This document shows positions 1-8,379 of a stretch of DNA of 43,599 nucleotides, in pieces. The notes beneath the pieces were generated by a model. The model worked only from the letters and a program-made list of their open reading frames with translations. It was not told the origin of the DNA and ran no database searches. The first letter of the stretch is position 1. Each line of letters opens with the position of its first letter. The position numbers and the translations under genes are program-made. Source of the stretch: Flavobacteriales bacterium (GTDB lineage: Bacteria > Bacteroidota > Bacteroidia > Flavobacteriales_F > PHOS-HE28); contig JAEUSY010000033.1 in assembly GCA_016788295.1 (NCBI GenBank), forward strand, positions 1 to 43,599, written 5' to 3'.

Positions 1-1116
1 GTTGGCGATGAAGCGCGTGGCCTTGTCGGCGCTGTCGCTGTAGATCACGCCGCCGAACTGCATCTCGCCCTTCTTGCTCTTCACCACCTTGCGCTGGTTG
101 GCCACGATGCCCACGGCCCAGCCGTCGATGCGGGCGTAGGCGGTGATGATGCTCTGGCCGTAGCCTTCCTTGTATTCGGTGTAGTCGCTGTCGTCCACCA
201 GTCGCGCGATCACCTCGCGCATGTCGTAGGGTTTGGCACGCTCGCTGGGCAGGATGCCGTAGATCTCCTTCGGGTCGGCCTTGGGCGGCGCGGGCTTCTC
301 GCGACTGAAGCCCGCATCCTTGGGCTTGCCCAGCTTGTCCATGATGGCGCGGATCTTCTTGAGGCAGTCCGCATCGTCCTTGCACTTGTAGTCGGTGACG
401 CCGCTGATCTCGCTGTGGGTGGTGGCGCCGCCGAGGGTCTCGTTGTCGATGTCCTCACCGATGGCGGCCTTCACCAGGTAGCTGCCGGCGAGGAAGATGC
501 TGCCGGTCTTCTCCACGATGAGGGCCTCGTCGCTCATGATGGGCAGGTAGGCGCCGCCCGCCACGCAGCTGCCCATCACGGCGGCGATCTGCGTGATGCC
601 CATGGAGCTCATCACGGCGTTGTTGCGGAAGATCCGTCCGAAGTGCTCCTTGTCGGGGAAGATCTCGTCCTGCATGGGCAGGTACACGCCGGCGCTGTCC
701 ACCAGGTAGATGATGGGCAGGCGGTTCTCGATGGCGATCTCCTGCGCGCGAAGGTTCTTCTTGCCCGTCATGGGGAACCAGGCCCCGGCCTTCACCGTGG
801 CATCGTTGGCCACCACGATGCACTGGCGCTTGCTCACGTAGCCGATCATCACCACCACACCCGCGCTGGGGGCACCGCCGTGCTCTTTGTACATGCCATC
901 GGCCGCGAAGGCACCGATCTCGATGCGCGGGCTCTTGGGGTCGAGCAGGGCGTCGATGCGCTCGCGGGCGGTCATCTTGCCGTCGGCCTTGAGCTTGGCG
1001 ATGCGCTTCTCGCCGCCGCCCTCGTGGATCTTGCGTAGGCGCTTGTTGAGGTCGCTTAGGGCGAGCTTGTTGTGGTCTTCGTTCTTACTCGCCTCGATAT
1101 CGATCTTCTCAGCCAT
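1..1116 (-). CDS. Acyl-CoA carboxylase, carboxyltransferase (beta) subunit, C-terminus cut by window edge
   Basis: The first 372 codons of a biotin-dependent acyl-CoA carboxylase beta subunit (propionyl-, methylcrotonyl- or related acyl-CoA), which moves carboxyl groups from carboxybiotin to the acyl-CoA in the cytoplasm. The translation starts MAEKIDIEASKNED and carries crotonase-fold features of the family: RIDALLDPKSPRIEIG, the substrate-loop stretch VVANDATVKAGAWFPMTGKK, YLVDSAGVYLPMQ and the oxyanion region MGSCVAGGAYLPIMSDE. The family is usually 510-550 residues, so roughly a third is missing to the left. The ATG at 1116 is the first in frame. A -7-like box (GATCTTCG, 1156-1149) lies 32 nt upstream. 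The exact acyl-CoA cannot be told from this part, and no biotin carboxylase subunit is visible in the window. Confidence 0.92.
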   Translation of the reverse strand, partial: MAEKIDIEASKNEDHNKLALSDLNKRLRKIHEGGGEKRIAKLKADGKMTARERIDALLDPKSPRIEIGAFAADGMYKEHGGAPSAGVVVMIGYVSKRQCIVVANDATVKAGAWFPMTGKKNLRAQEIAIENRLPIIYLVDSAGVYLPMQDEIFPDKEHFGRIFRNNAVMSSMGITQIAAVMGSCVAGGAYLPIMSDEALIVEKTGSIFLAGSYLVKAAIGEDIDNETLGGATTHSEISGVTDYKCKDDADCLKKIRAIMDKLGKPKDAGFSREKPAPPKADPKEIYGILPSERAKPYDMREVIARLVDDSDYTEYKEGYGQSIITAYARIDGWAVGIVANQRKVVKSKKGEMQFGGVIYSDSADKATRFIAN

Positions 1117-1148
1117 GGGTTGGTGCCGCGGTTGGGCCGGGCATGGTG

Positions 1149-1156
1149 CGAAGATC
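1149..1156 (-). promoter_or_regulatory. -7-like promoter box for the carboxylase gene
   Basis: GATCTTCG on the minus strand, close to the Bacteroidota -7 consensus TAnnTTTG, 32 nt before the ATG at 1116. No convincing -33 element was identified. Confidence 0.35.
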
Positions 1157-1183
1157 GGGTGCGGGGGTGAATTGTCCGACTTG

Positions 1184-1199
1184 CCTGCCGCTAGGCAGG
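1184..1199. terminator. Short perfect hairpin CCTGCC-GCTA-GGCAGG
   Basis: A 6-bp perfect stem with a 4-nt loop between the end of the TonB-domain operon (stop at 1233, minus strand) and the promoter of the next minus-strand gene. It may end the operon transcript, but no strong T-run follows. Directly beside it the 10-mer TCTTCTGATC occurs twice (1200-1209 and 1216-1225). A related string, CGCCTAGGCAG, sits near 3942. Confidence 0.35.
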
Positions 1200-1232
1200 T
1201 CTTCTGATCCGCTCATCTTCTGATCGCCTCTC

Positions 1233-2420
1233 TCACTCCAGCCTGAACTTCACCGGCACGTTCATCTTCACCCGCATCGCCTTGCCGTTCGTGCGACCCG
1301 GTGTCCACGTGGGCATGGCTTTGAGCAAGCGGATGGCTTCCCTGGTCAACCCGGGCCCGTTGTTCACGCCGCGCAGGGGTGTGATGTTGGTGACCGCACC
1401 GTTCGGCTCCACGATGATGCTGAGGTACACCGTGCCTTCGATGCCCAACTCCCGCTCTTCTTCGGGATAGCGGAGCTTCGCCTTCACATAGGCCTTGAAG
1501 GCTTCTTCACCGCCCGGGAACTGCGGCATCTGTTCGGCGAAGGTGACCCAGTCCTCTTCAACGGCCACCTCCATGGGGACGGTGATCAGCTCCTGTGCAG
1601 CGGGCTCTTCCACCACACCGCCTTCCCAGTATGGTCGAGGGAGCCGATACTCGCGCAGGTCCACCGCCGGTCGCGGACAGGGACCCACACGAAGCTCCGT
1701 CAGTTCCATCATGTTCCCTTCCCGCTCCAAGCGAAAGAGCAGATGGTCGGTCATCAAACTCAACGAAGTGATGGGCATGAACGCTGGGCCCTGCAGTGGC
1801 AACCAGCGCTCCATGTCGGCGAAGGGTGAAACGATGGTCGTGTCCACCCACAGGTAGGTCGTTGTGCCTTCGGGATATTCGGGTGTGACGCGCTTGGGCG
1901 TGGCCAGCTCCACAACGCGGCGGCCCAGCATTGTTCTATAGGCACCGGTGGGGGTAAGCTCCACTGGCCGGTTGCTGGTGAGCTTGTGGTGTACTTCGTT
2001 CCGTGCGCCGATCTGGTGGCTGGCGCGCTCCACCGTGACCACCTTGCGACCGTTCCCACTATGGGCATAGGCGGCCACATCGGATTCCAGGTCCACCAGA
2101 TAGGTCGTGCGCATGTCGTGCCCCGGCACTTCCACGATGAGCACAGCGGAACGATCGTCCTGCCATCCGCTCACACGGTATGCGCGGCCAACACTGTCCG
2201 CCAACGACACCTCGTAAGTGTAGCTGCCCACGAACGGAAGCGGGTGGGGTCGCCCCAACGGCCACGCACCCACCGGGTATTGCGCTCCCTCGAAGGTGGT
2301 GTTCATCACTCGGTCGGCGCCGAGCGCATCCAACATCCACGGGGGCAACGTGAAGTCGTGCTGCGCAAGCCCCGGCGTGATGGCGGAGGTGCATAGCAGA
2401 ACGAGCATCAGCGCGCGCAT
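1233..2420 (-). CDS. Secreted protein with C-terminal TonB domain and a long unknown N-terminal region
   Basis: 395 residues. A signal peptide (about 1-19, ending GLAQ) precedes about 280 residues of unrecognised, probably beta-rich sequence. The last 90 residues form a TonB C-terminal domain (MPQFPGGEEAFKAYVKAKL, then RYPEEERELGIEGTVYLSII and TPGRTNGKAMRVK). The domain normally contacts TonB-dependent receptors in the periplasm. Unlike classical TonB there is no uncleaved N-terminal anchor and no proline-rich spacer, so this is probably a soluble periplasmic protein. It is the last gene of a four-gene operon of TonB-domain proteins, 8 nt after its upstream neighbour. It is far longer than its three paralogues, so the N-terminal region is a separate module of unknown role. 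Confidence 0.8.
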   Translation of the reverse strand: MRALMLVLLCTSAITPGLAQHDFTLPPWMLDALGADRVMNTTFEGAQYPVGAWPLGRPHPLPFVGSYTYEVSLADSVGRAYRVSGWQDDRSAVLIVEVPGHDMRTTYLVDLESDVAAYAHSGNGRKVVTVERASHQIGARNEVHHKLTSNRPVELTPTGAYRTMLGRRVVELATPKRVTPEYPEGTTTYLWVDTTIVSPFADMERWLPLQGPAFMPITSLSLMTDHLLFRLEREGNMMELTELRVGPCPRPAVDLREYRLPRPYWEGGVVEEPAAQELITVPMEVAVEEDWVTFAEQMPQFPGGEEAFKAYVKAKLRYPEEERELGIEGTVYLSIIVEPNGAVTNITPLRGVNNGPGLTREAIRLLKAMPTWTPGRTNGKAMRVKMNVPVKFRLE

Positions 2421-2428
2421 CAGCGTTT

Positions 2429-2929
2429 CTACTTCGTGGATCCGCTTGCCAGTTTGAAGCGGATCGGCAGGTTGTACTGCACCCGCACCGCTTCGCCACG
2501 CTGCGTGCCCGGGTTCCAGTTGGGCATGCGCCGCACCACGCGCAAGGCTTCCTCGCTACAGCCACCACCGATGCCGCGCAGCACGCGTGCACCGCTGATC
2601 TTGCCGTCCTTCTCCACCACGAAGGTCACGAACACCATGCCCTCGATGCCGTCCTCCACGGCCTGTTCGGGATACTTCAGGTTCTTGGCGAGGAAAGCGT
2701 TCAGGGCTTCCTGCCCGCCGGGAAATTCAGGCATCACTTCCACGATGGTGAACACCTCGTTGGAACCCTGAGCCGAAGGAGGCTCCGTGATCGGTTCCAC
2801 GGTGATGGTCTCTTCGCCCTGCATATGCTCTTCCACCTGCACCTGGGTCGGGGGCGTGGTGCCAACTTGGGCGAAGAGGGCAGGAGTGGACAGGAATGCG
2901 AAAAGGGCGATCAGGTGGAAGTGGTCCAT
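2429..2929 (-). CDS. Secreted TonB C-terminal-domain protein (166 aa)
   Basis: Signal peptide about residues 1-20 (LSTPALFAQ), a short acidic linker to about residue 70, then a complete TonB C-terminal domain: MPEFPGGQEALNAFLAKNLK, KYPEQAVEDGIEGMVFVTFV, VLRGIGGGCSEEALRVVRRM and RVQYNLPIRFKL. In this family the domain binds TonB boxes or mediates periplasmic protein contacts. There is no membrane anchor to link it to ExbB/ExbD, so energy coupling is doubtful. It is the third gene of the four-gene operon, 54 nt after the preceding gene. The conserved core is closely similar to the two smaller paralogues upstream, which points to tandem duplication. Confidence 0.82.
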   Translation of the reverse strand: MDHFHLIALFAFLSTPALFAQVGTTPPTQVQVEEHMQGEETITVEPITEPPSAQGSNEVFTIVEVMPEFPGGQEALNAFLAKNLKYPEQAVEDGIEGMVFVTFVVEKDGKISGARVLRGIGGGCSEEALRVVRRMPNWNPGTQRGEAVRVQYNLPIRFKLASGSTK

Positions 2930-2983
2930 GATGGTAGTTCGTGGAGGGTTATGAGGTTAATAGCTACATCAGAGTATCACCCA

Positions 2984-3418
2984 TCACAGCGTGAACCGGA
3001 TAGGCAGATTGTAACGCACGCGCACTGCCTTGCCACGGTGCGTGCCGGGTTGCCACATGGGCATGTTGCGCACCACGCGCATGGCCTCTTCCTCGAACGA
3101 GCTACCTATGCCTCGCAGCACACGTACCCCGGAAATGCGGCCATCCATCTCCACAATGAAAACGATGAACACCGTGCCCTGAACGCCCTGTTCCCGGGCT
3201 TCATCCGGAAACTTGAGGTTCTTGGTCAAGTAGTTCATCAGGGCTCGCTGCCCGCCCGGGTATTCGGGCATCACCTCCACGATGTCGTAGATGGGCTCCT
3301 CTTGTTGCGCGTCGATGCGCACGGGCACTTGTTCAACTGGAATGGCCACATCATCCTGCGCGAACGCACTGGTTGCAAGAAGGATGGCCAACACGGGCCA
3401 TGATGAGCGGTAAAGCAT
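2984..3418 (-). CDS. Secreted TonB C-terminal-domain protein (144 aa)
   Basis: 144 residues starting MLYRSSWPVLAIL. The signal peptide ends near ATSAFAQ (about residue 20), followed by a 25-residue linker and the TonB C-terminal domain (MPEYPGGQRALMNYLTKNLK, REQGVQGTVFIVFIVEMDG, MPMWQPGTHRGKAVRV, YNLPIRFTL). The reading frame is open further upstream to 3556 but would then run into the preceding gene. The start at 3418 gives a proper signal peptide and a 20-nt intergenic gap. Second gene of the TonB-domain operon. It has GIGSSFEEEA where its paralogues have GIGGGC.EEA, so it lacks the cysteine that the neighbours carry. Confidence 0.82.
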   Translation of the reverse strand: MLYRSSWPVLAILLATSAFAQDDVAIPVEQVPVRIDAQQEEPIYDIVEVMPEYPGGQRALMNYLTKNLKFPDEAREQGVQGTVFIVFIVEMDGRISGVRVLRGIGSSFEEEAMRVVRNMPMWQPGTHRGKAVRVRYNLPIRFTL

Positions 3419-3438
3419 AGGGGTGGTATTGTTGGAGC

Positions 3439-3873
3439 TCAATCCAGCTTGAACCGGATGGGCAGGTTGTACTGCACGCGTACGGGCTTGCCGCCCTGCC
3501 TGCCGGGTGTCCAGTTGGGCATGCCTTTCACAATGCGAATGGCCTCCTCGTCGCAACCGCCGCCAATGCCGCGGACCACTTTGGGGTTGGTGATGGTGCC
3601 ATCGACCTGTATGACGAACGTTACATACACCGTGCCCTGGATCTCATTCTCCTTGGCCAGTTCGGGATACTTCAATTGCTTGGTGACGTACGCGTAGAGT
3701 GCCTTTTCCCCTCCAGGGAATTGGGGCATTTCCTCAACGCCCGTAAAGACCTCTGGCTTCACTGGCTCTGCCATCGGGATCGTCTCTTCCTTTGGCGCCA
3801 AAACTTCCTCTTGGGCAAAAGCGGGCAACGCGGTGAACAAGCAAAACAGGGGGAGGAGGTGCTGGATCTTCAT
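3439..3873 (-). CDS. Secreted TonB C-terminal-domain protein (144 aa), first gene of operon
   Basis: Signal peptide about residues 1-20 (LFTALPAFAQ), then an acidic linker (EEVLAPKEETIPMAEP) and the TonB C-terminal domain (MPQFPGGEKALYAYVTKQLK, KYPELAKENEIQGTVYVTFV, VVRGIGGGCDEEAIRIVKGM, YNLPIRFKLD). It leads the operon. A -7 box TACCTTCA (3886-3879) ends only 5 nt before the ATG, so the transcript is probably leaderless. It shares its architecture with the next two genes. No ExbB, ExbD or TonB-dependent receptor gene is nearby. The role is inferred from the domain only. Confidence 0.83.
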   Translation of the reverse strand: MKIQHLLPLFCLFTALPAFAQEEVLAPKEETIPMAEPVKPEVFTGVEEMPQFPGGEKALYAYVTKQLKYPELAKENEIQGTVYVTFVIQVDGTITNPKVVRGIGGGCDEEAIRIVKGMPNWTPGRQGGKPVRVQYNLPIRFKLD

Positions 3874-3878
3874 GGGGT

Positions 3879-3886
3879 TGAAGGTA
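3879..3886 (-). promoter_or_regulatory. -7 box of the TonB-domain operon
   Basis: TACCTTCA on the minus strand, matching the Bacteroidota -7 box TAnnTTTG apart from the last two positions. It ends 5 nt before the ATG at 3873, which places the transcription start at or next to the start codon. Confidence 0.5.
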
Positions 3887-4060
3887 TTGCGAACGGGCGA
3901 AAAGGACCGGATCCATGGATGAGCGTGGCCGGCGGTGGACCGCCTAGGCAGTTACGCCCGGCGATCTATCGGGGATTTTTCCGTGCGACCGAACCTGCGA
4001 CGCGAAAGGCCGTACAACAGCGCCCATGGTCGGCCCACCGACTTGCCTATTGCCTTGAAC

Positions 4061-5095
4061 ATGAACCGCATTGGCTTCTCCATACGCATCGCTGCTGTGC
4101 TTGTGCTCGGCTGTGTTCTTGGTGGTGTCGTGCATGCGCAGTCCTTTACCAATTCGGGGTTCGAAAGCGGTAGCACCGGGTGGTCCGGATGTCCGCTGGA
4201 ACTGAACCCGGCCAATGTGTACGGTGGCCCCAATACGAGCATGGTGGCGGAGGTGGACGGGCACAACGATCCGAACACTACAGCTGACGACCGGATATTG
4301 TGCCAGACCGTATCGGGCTTCACCGTTGGCGCCGTTTATGCCCTGGAGTTCGATGCCACACGCCGTCAGACAGGCCCAACGCCCGCGTCGGTCTCCGTAA
4401 CGATCACCATTAACAGCGTGCTCAATGCGGTGATAACGCGAACAGGAGGGTGGAACATGCAGCGTGAGCACCTTACGTTCACGGCCACCTCAACCTCTCA
4501 TACCCTTCAGGTCACTCCGAATTTCACCGGTTCGCATGGCATGATCCTGGACAACTTCAACTATGTGGTGGTAAGCCCATTGCCGGTGGAACTGTTGTAC
4601 TTCGATGCTCGACCATCAGGACAGGAAGTGGTTTTTGATTGGGCCACGGCCACCGAGCATCAGAATGCCGGTTTCACCATTGAACGCAGCCAGGACCTGC
4701 ACCTATGGGAAGATCTGGTCCATACCCCGGGAAGTGGTGATAGCCAAAGCATGATCGTCTATCAAGCCAGGGACCCGCGTCCATTGCCCGGAACCTCCTA
4801 CTACCGGCTGAGGCAGGTGGACTTGGATGGTACCGCGACGCTTTCGGATGTGCGCGCCGTGGAATGGAAGGGGGAGGAAAGCATGCTTGTTTGGCCCAAT
4901 CCGGCCCGATCGGCGGTGCAGGTGCAAACGGATGGACCGGTGCAGGTGTTCAACGCCATGGGGCAGGAGGTGCAGGTCCCTCAACAGCGAACAGACCTTG
5001 GTGCACTGCTTTCCATCGAGCAATTGCCTTCCGGTCCCTACTACATCCGGCGGCTGGATCACGTGGGTGGCGTTGTGCCGTTCATCCGGGACTGA
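4061..5095 (+). CDS. Secreted protein with carbohydrate-binding-like domain and T9SS sorting domain
   Basis: 344 residues from the ATG at 4061; an open frame from 3935 would add 42 non-signal residues. Signal peptide about 1-26 (GCVLGGVVHAQ). Residues 27-170 look like a beta-sandwich carbohydrate-binding-type module (FTNSGFESGSTGWSGCP at the start, MILDNFNYVVV at the end). Next comes the Ig-like segment common in T9SS cargo (LPVELLYFD, YYRLRQVDLDG). The last 70 residues are a type A T9SS sorting domain (LVWPNPARSAVQV, LPSGPYYIRR). The protein is predicted to cross the outer membrane through T9SS and be attached to the surface or released. The ligand is unknown. The segment LPVEL...YYRLRQVDLDG recurs in the gene at 19831. 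Confidence 0.83.
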   Translation: MNRIGFSIRIAAVLVLGCVLGGVVHAQSFTNSGFESGSTGWSGCPLELNPANVYGGPNTSMVAEVDGHNDPNTTADDRILCQTVSGFTVGAVYALEFDATRRQTGPTPASVSVTITINSVLNAVITRTGGWNMQREHLTFTATSTSHTLQVTPNFTGSHGMILDNFNYVVVSPLPVELLYFDARPSGQEVVFDWATATEHQNAGFTIERSQDLHLWEDLVHTPGSGDSQSMIVYQARDPRPLPGTSYYRLRQVDLDGTATLSDVRAVEWKGEESMLVWPNPARSAVQVQTDGPVQVFNAMGQEVQVPQQRTDLGALLSIEQLPSGPYYIRRLDHVGGVVPFIRD

Positions 5096-5250
5096 CCATC
5101 GCGCGAGCCGCGGACTTTCTATTTCATGGACGTACGATTGGTGGTCGAATGGCCGCTCAACGTTCGTTCCTCCGGCTACGTCCACACCCGAATGCACGGT
5201 TCGTCTTGAATTGCCCGGGCGCATCGGAGCGGTGCGTGTGCAAAGCGCGA

Positions 5251-5865
5251 TCACGCTCGCACGATCCGCTTCGCCTCCGGCCCGCAATTGCACAGCAGGT
5301 CGATGACGCTGAGGCGGGGCGAGAAGCCATGCCGGTCGGCGAAGACCTGCGGGTAGGACGGGGCGGCAAGAACCCCGGGCGGCAGCGGCCTCTTCGGGTG
5401 GAAGGATGTACGGAGATCGAATAACTCACCACTCACTTCAACATAGGTCTCGCTCACTTCCACCTCGGTCGTCAGCCCCAGCCATTTCATGCACAGGCGC
5501 AGGCTGGCCAGATCAAGGTCGATGAGGCGCTGGTGTGGCGCGGTGATCAAGGCCTCGACGGCTTCGATGTAGTGGATGCCCCAGGGCGTTTTCCCATAGG
5601 CGCTGCGGATGGCGTGCGCGTGCTGCTGTGGCCAGGTCTCTACGGTGCTGAGGCCCACGCTGTGCATCGCCATCTTGGAACCATGATCATGCGCCACCTG
5701 CACGCTCAGGTCCTGCACGCCGTTGGGCCCCACGATGCGGGTGCGGGTGCGGTAGCTCTGGCGCACGTAGTGTTCGCCCACATCAAGGATCACCTTGGGG
5801 TGCTTCGCCAGCAGGCGGTAGTGCTCCACGCTGCCGAAGTAGAAGGCGGATAGTACAGGGACCAT
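5251..5865 (-). CDS. WbqC-family protein
   Basis: 204 residues from the ATG at 5865 (MVPVLSAFYFGSVEHYRLL). It shows the WbqC family pattern: YFGSVEHY near the N-terminus, then HYVRQSYRTRTRIVGPNG, LSVQVAHDH and the later WGIHYIEAVEALI. WbqC proteins were named from O-antigen clusters, and some are thought to act in amino-sugar or acyl modification. The biochemical activity is not firmly established, so no reaction is assigned. The frame is open to 5913, but that start would overlap the divergent gene at 5912. The gene is convergent with the T9SS cargo gene to the left; the 155-nt gap between them shows no clear feature. Confidence 0.78.
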   Translation of the reverse strand: MVPVLSAFYFGSVEHYRLLAKHPKVILDVGEHYVRQSYRTRTRIVGPNGVQDLSVQVAHDHGSKMAMHSVGLSTVETWPQQHAHAIRSAYGKTPWGIHYIEAVEALITAPHQRLIDLDLASLRLCMKWLGLTTEVEVSETYVEVSGELFDLRTSFHPKRPLPPGVLAAPSYPQVFADRHGFSPRLSVIDLLCNCGPEAKRIVRA

Positions 5866-5886
5866 GAGGCGCCAAAGGTCGTGCGC

Positions 5887-5894
5887 TACCTTCG
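5887..5894 (+). promoter_or_regulatory. -7 box of the NlpE-like gene
   Basis: TACCTTCG, 17 nt before the ATG at 5912, in the 46-nt divergent gap with the WbqC gene. It is the same TAnnTTCG form seen at 13656 and 23993. Confidence 0.5.
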
Positions 5895-5911
5895 AACCAC
5901 ATTCACCGGAC

Positions 5912-6655
5912 ATGCGCTACCAATTACCGCTTCTTGCCGCCGTAGTGCTCTGGTCGTGCGGCGCCCCCGAACCCCCCACGGAGGATAACGGCGCCATTAC
6001 CGAAGACCTCAACGGTTCCGGCGTGTACACCGACTGGCCCGGCTACTACGACGGCACCCTGCCTTGTGCCGACTGCGCGGGCATTGCCACACAGTTGTGG
6101 GTGCGCAGTGATAGCACCTTCATCCTCCGCCAGCGTTACCTGGGCAAGGACAGCCTGGCCTTTGGCACCATTGGCCAATGGCATGTGGTGAACGGGCTGA
6201 TGACCATCGGCTACACCGGTGACAAGCCCGACTTCTGGCAGGTGGTGAAGGGCGGTATCCAATTGGTGGATAAGATGGGCACGCCCGCCGAGAGCAAGGT
6301 GAACTACACGCTGGAGAAATTGTCGGATGAGATCTATGACCAGGTCCCGCGGATGCGCTTGATGGGCACCTTCACGTACATGGCCGATGCCAAGAGCTTC
6401 AAGCCATGCGGCTCGTTGTTCACCTGGCCTTGCGCCGGTGGCTTGGACCTGGGCGCCGAGGACGGCGAGCTGATCGGTTCCATGAACGGCGCCGAACTGG
6501 AGCGCGCCTACCTGAATGTCGTGGGCACGGGCGGCAAGCCGTGGACCATTGAGGCGGAATGTTCGCTGGAAATGGGACCGGCCATGGAAGGCGATGGGGC
6601 GGATGAGTACCTGCTCATCCATCGTGTTCTCGGTGCGGTGGACGCTTGTCCCTGA
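5912..6655 (+). CDS. NlpE-like copper/envelope-stress lipoprotein
   Basis: 247 residues. N-terminal lipoprotein signal MRYQLPLLAAVVLWSCG with the lipidated cysteine at residue 16. Residues 43-85 match the NlpE N-terminal domain: YYDGTLPCADCAGIATQLWV, with the characteristic CxxC, followed by FILRQRYLGKDSLAFGTIG. NlpE-type proteins are outer-membrane lipoproteins that help with copper tolerance and envelope-stress signalling. A second, less recognisable part (residues 140-247) contains several further cysteines (FKPCGSLFTWPCAGG). The start at 5912 is preferred over the open frame from 5864 because it gives the lipobox and fits the -7 box at 5887. Convergent with the next gene, with a terminator hairpin between. 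Confidence 0.8.
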   Translation: MRYQLPLLAAVVLWSCGAPEPPTEDNGAITEDLNGSGVYTDWPGYYDGTLPCADCAGIATQLWVRSDSTFILRQRYLGKDSLAFGTIGQWHVVNGLMTIGYTGDKPDFWQVVKGGIQLVDKMGTPAESKVNYTLEKLSDEIYDQVPRMRLMGTFTYMADAKSFKPCGSLFTWPCAGGLDLGAEDGELIGSMNGAELERAYLNVVGTGGKPWTIEAECSLEMGPAMEGDGADEYLLIHRVLGAVDACP

Positions 6656-6662
6656 AACGAGA

Positions 6663-6699
6663 CGCGGGCCGCACCTTTCGGCACGGCCCGCGCTTTCCC
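6663..6699. terminator. Bidirectional terminator hairpin between convergent genes
   Basis: An 8-bp perfect GC stem (CGCGGGCC at 6663-6670 with GGCCCGCG at 6685-6692) around a 14-nt loop, followed on the plus strand by CTTTCCCC. It lies in the 59-nt gap between the stop codons of two convergent genes, so it could serve both. Confidence 0.65.
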
Positions 6700-6714
6700 C
6701 TCTAAGCGTTACGC

Positions 6715-8361
6715 CTATCGGGTACCCACCTTGGTGACGGTCTTCTTTTCGTACACATAGACGAAGTTGCCGTCGGTGCTCATGCTCGTAATGGCGCCCG
6801 TGCGGGCCTTGAACTGTTTGAAAGTGCAATCATCCAGATCGAAGCAGGCGATATCGGCACCCTCGGTCTTCAGGATCATGCGGTCACCCTCGTAGTCCTC
6901 CAGATCGCTCTTCTTGTATTTGCCCATGGCAACAGGCTCGCCGGTCTTGGAGCTGAAGGTGCTTACGCCCTTGTCGCCGATCACCACGATCATGTCCTTG
7001 TACACCATGATCTGGTCGGCATTGCCTACACCGCCCTTGGCCACGGGTACAACGTACTTCTCAGCGCCGGTGACGATGTCCATGCTGTAGAGCTCCTTGC
7101 CGCTGCACACCACGAACTTGTCCTCCACGATAACGGCGTTGGTGATGCCCTTGCGGAAGCGCTCGCTCTCCCAGGCCAGGCTGCCATCCTTGGTGTTGAA
7201 GGCCTGGATGCCGTTGGGCTTCACGTTGGGGCGCCACACGCGCCATTCCTCCGTGATGCGCCAGCCGCCCTGTCCATCGGGTTCGCGCTTGTAGATGTAG
7301 GCCTGGCATTCCACGTTGCCACCGATCTGCAGCAGCACCTTGTCGCCCACCACGTACATGTTGGGGATGGCCCGTGCATCCTTGATCTCCGGACTTGTCC
7401 ACAACAGCTTACCGCTGTTCTTGTCGTACTTCTTCACGTACTGGCTCTTCTTGCTGCTCATGTCCAGCACGTACAGGTCGTCGCCCACGATAACGGGATC
7501 GGCCACGGCATGGTACACACCGAACTTCTTGGCACCCGCAGGTTTGCCCACCAGGCCCTCAGGGGTGAAGTCGAACGCGGCGGAGTAGATGTTGGCGCCC
7601 GTGTTGAGGTCGTACACCTGCATACCGTTCATGCGCAGGAACACCTTGTTGTCGGTTACGTCCAGCTCGTAAAGGAACTCGCCGGTGATCACTTTGCGCT
7701 CGGCGCGGCCCACGTAGGTGTTCTCCCACAGGATGTTGCCGTTGGTGAGGTCGATCTTTACGATCTGGTTCTTGAAGCCGGTGAAGAGCGCACCCAGGTT
7801 GCTCGGAACGAAGTTCACCATCACCAGCTTGCTGTCCGAGGTGATCACGTATTGGCCCACCACGCCTTTGAACTTGTCGGTGCTCCAGCGCTCCTCACCG
7901 GTGCGCGCCAGGATCCACACCAAGCGTTCCTTCAGCGAAATGGCGAAACCGTCCAGTTCGGGGATGTACACCACGTTCTCGTCGGTCACGTTCTGGTATT
8001 TGTCCGTGGTCCACAGCAGGCGGCCATCGGAAAGGTCGAGGCAGGCGATCTGGTCCTTGCCCATCTTGCGATCGAAAAGGAAGAGCACGTTGCTCTCCCA
8101 GAAGGGCACCAGCTCATCCACCTTGCTCAGCTTCGGCGTCAGGTCCTTGAACTTGCCGGTCCAGCGTACGCCGCCGGTCTTGTTGTTGAAGACGGTGATC
8201 TCCTTGTCGCTGGCGGCGTAGCTGTAGCCACGCTCCTCTGTACCGGTGCCGGTGTATTCGATCTTGTGCTCGAGCTTGGTCTCCCAGATGGTGGGCATTT
8301 CCTCCTGGCCGAAGAGCCCGGCGGAAGCCAGCATCAGTGCGGATGTGAACAGGTGTTTCAT
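6715..8361 (-). CDS. Secreted PQQ-type beta-propeller repeat protein
   Basis: 548 residues: signal peptide about 1-18 (LMLASAGLFGQ), then repeated blades with the PQQ-like signature of G followed by LLW or LAWE (DLSDGRLLWTTDK, LTNGNILWENT, NSGKLLWTSPE, KDGSLAWESER, KTGEPVAMG). The repeats look like BamB-type eight-bladed propellers, which act as scaffolds in the periplasm or outer membrane. Nothing seen marks it as a PQQ enzyme; no dehydrogenase catalytic motifs are apparent. Last gene of an operon with the small secreted protein (18 nt upstream) and the beta-propeller protein beyond it. Role unknown; a periplasmic scaffold or binding protein is the most that can be said. Confidence 0.8.
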   Translation of the reverse strand: MKHLFTSALMLASAGLFGQEEMPTIWETKLEHKIEYTGTGTEERGYSYAASDKEITVFNNKTGGVRWTGKFKDLTPKLSKVDELVPFWESNVLFLFDRKMGKDQIACLDLSDGRLLWTTDKYQNVTDENVVYIPELDGFAISLKERLVWILARTGEERWSTDKFKGVVGQYVITSDSKLVMVNFVPSNLGALFTGFKNQIVKIDLTNGNILWENTYVGRAERKVITGEFLYELDVTDNKVFLRMNGMQVYDLNTGANIYSAAFDFTPEGLVGKPAGAKKFGVYHAVADPVIVGDDLYVLDMSSKKSQYVKKYDKNSGKLLWTSPEIKDARAIPNMYVVGDKVLLQIGGNVECQAYIYKREPDGQGGWRITEEWRVWRPNVKPNGIQAFNTKDGSLAWESERFRKGITNAVIVEDKFVVCSGKELYSMDIVTGAEKYVVPVAKGGVGNADQIMVYKDMIVVIGDKGVSTFSSKTGEPVAMGKYKKSDLEDYEGDRMILKTEGADIACFDLDDCTFKQFKARTGAITSMSTDGNFVYVYEKKTVTKVGTR

Positions 8362-8379
8362 GTGTGGGTAGTGGTTTGC

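Noticed and set aside
3889..3900. GGTATT near 3884 as a fourth copy of the cassette operator
   Set aside because: On the plus strand no -7-like box lies 21 nt downstream; the string is explained by the minus-strand TACCTTCA promoter box.
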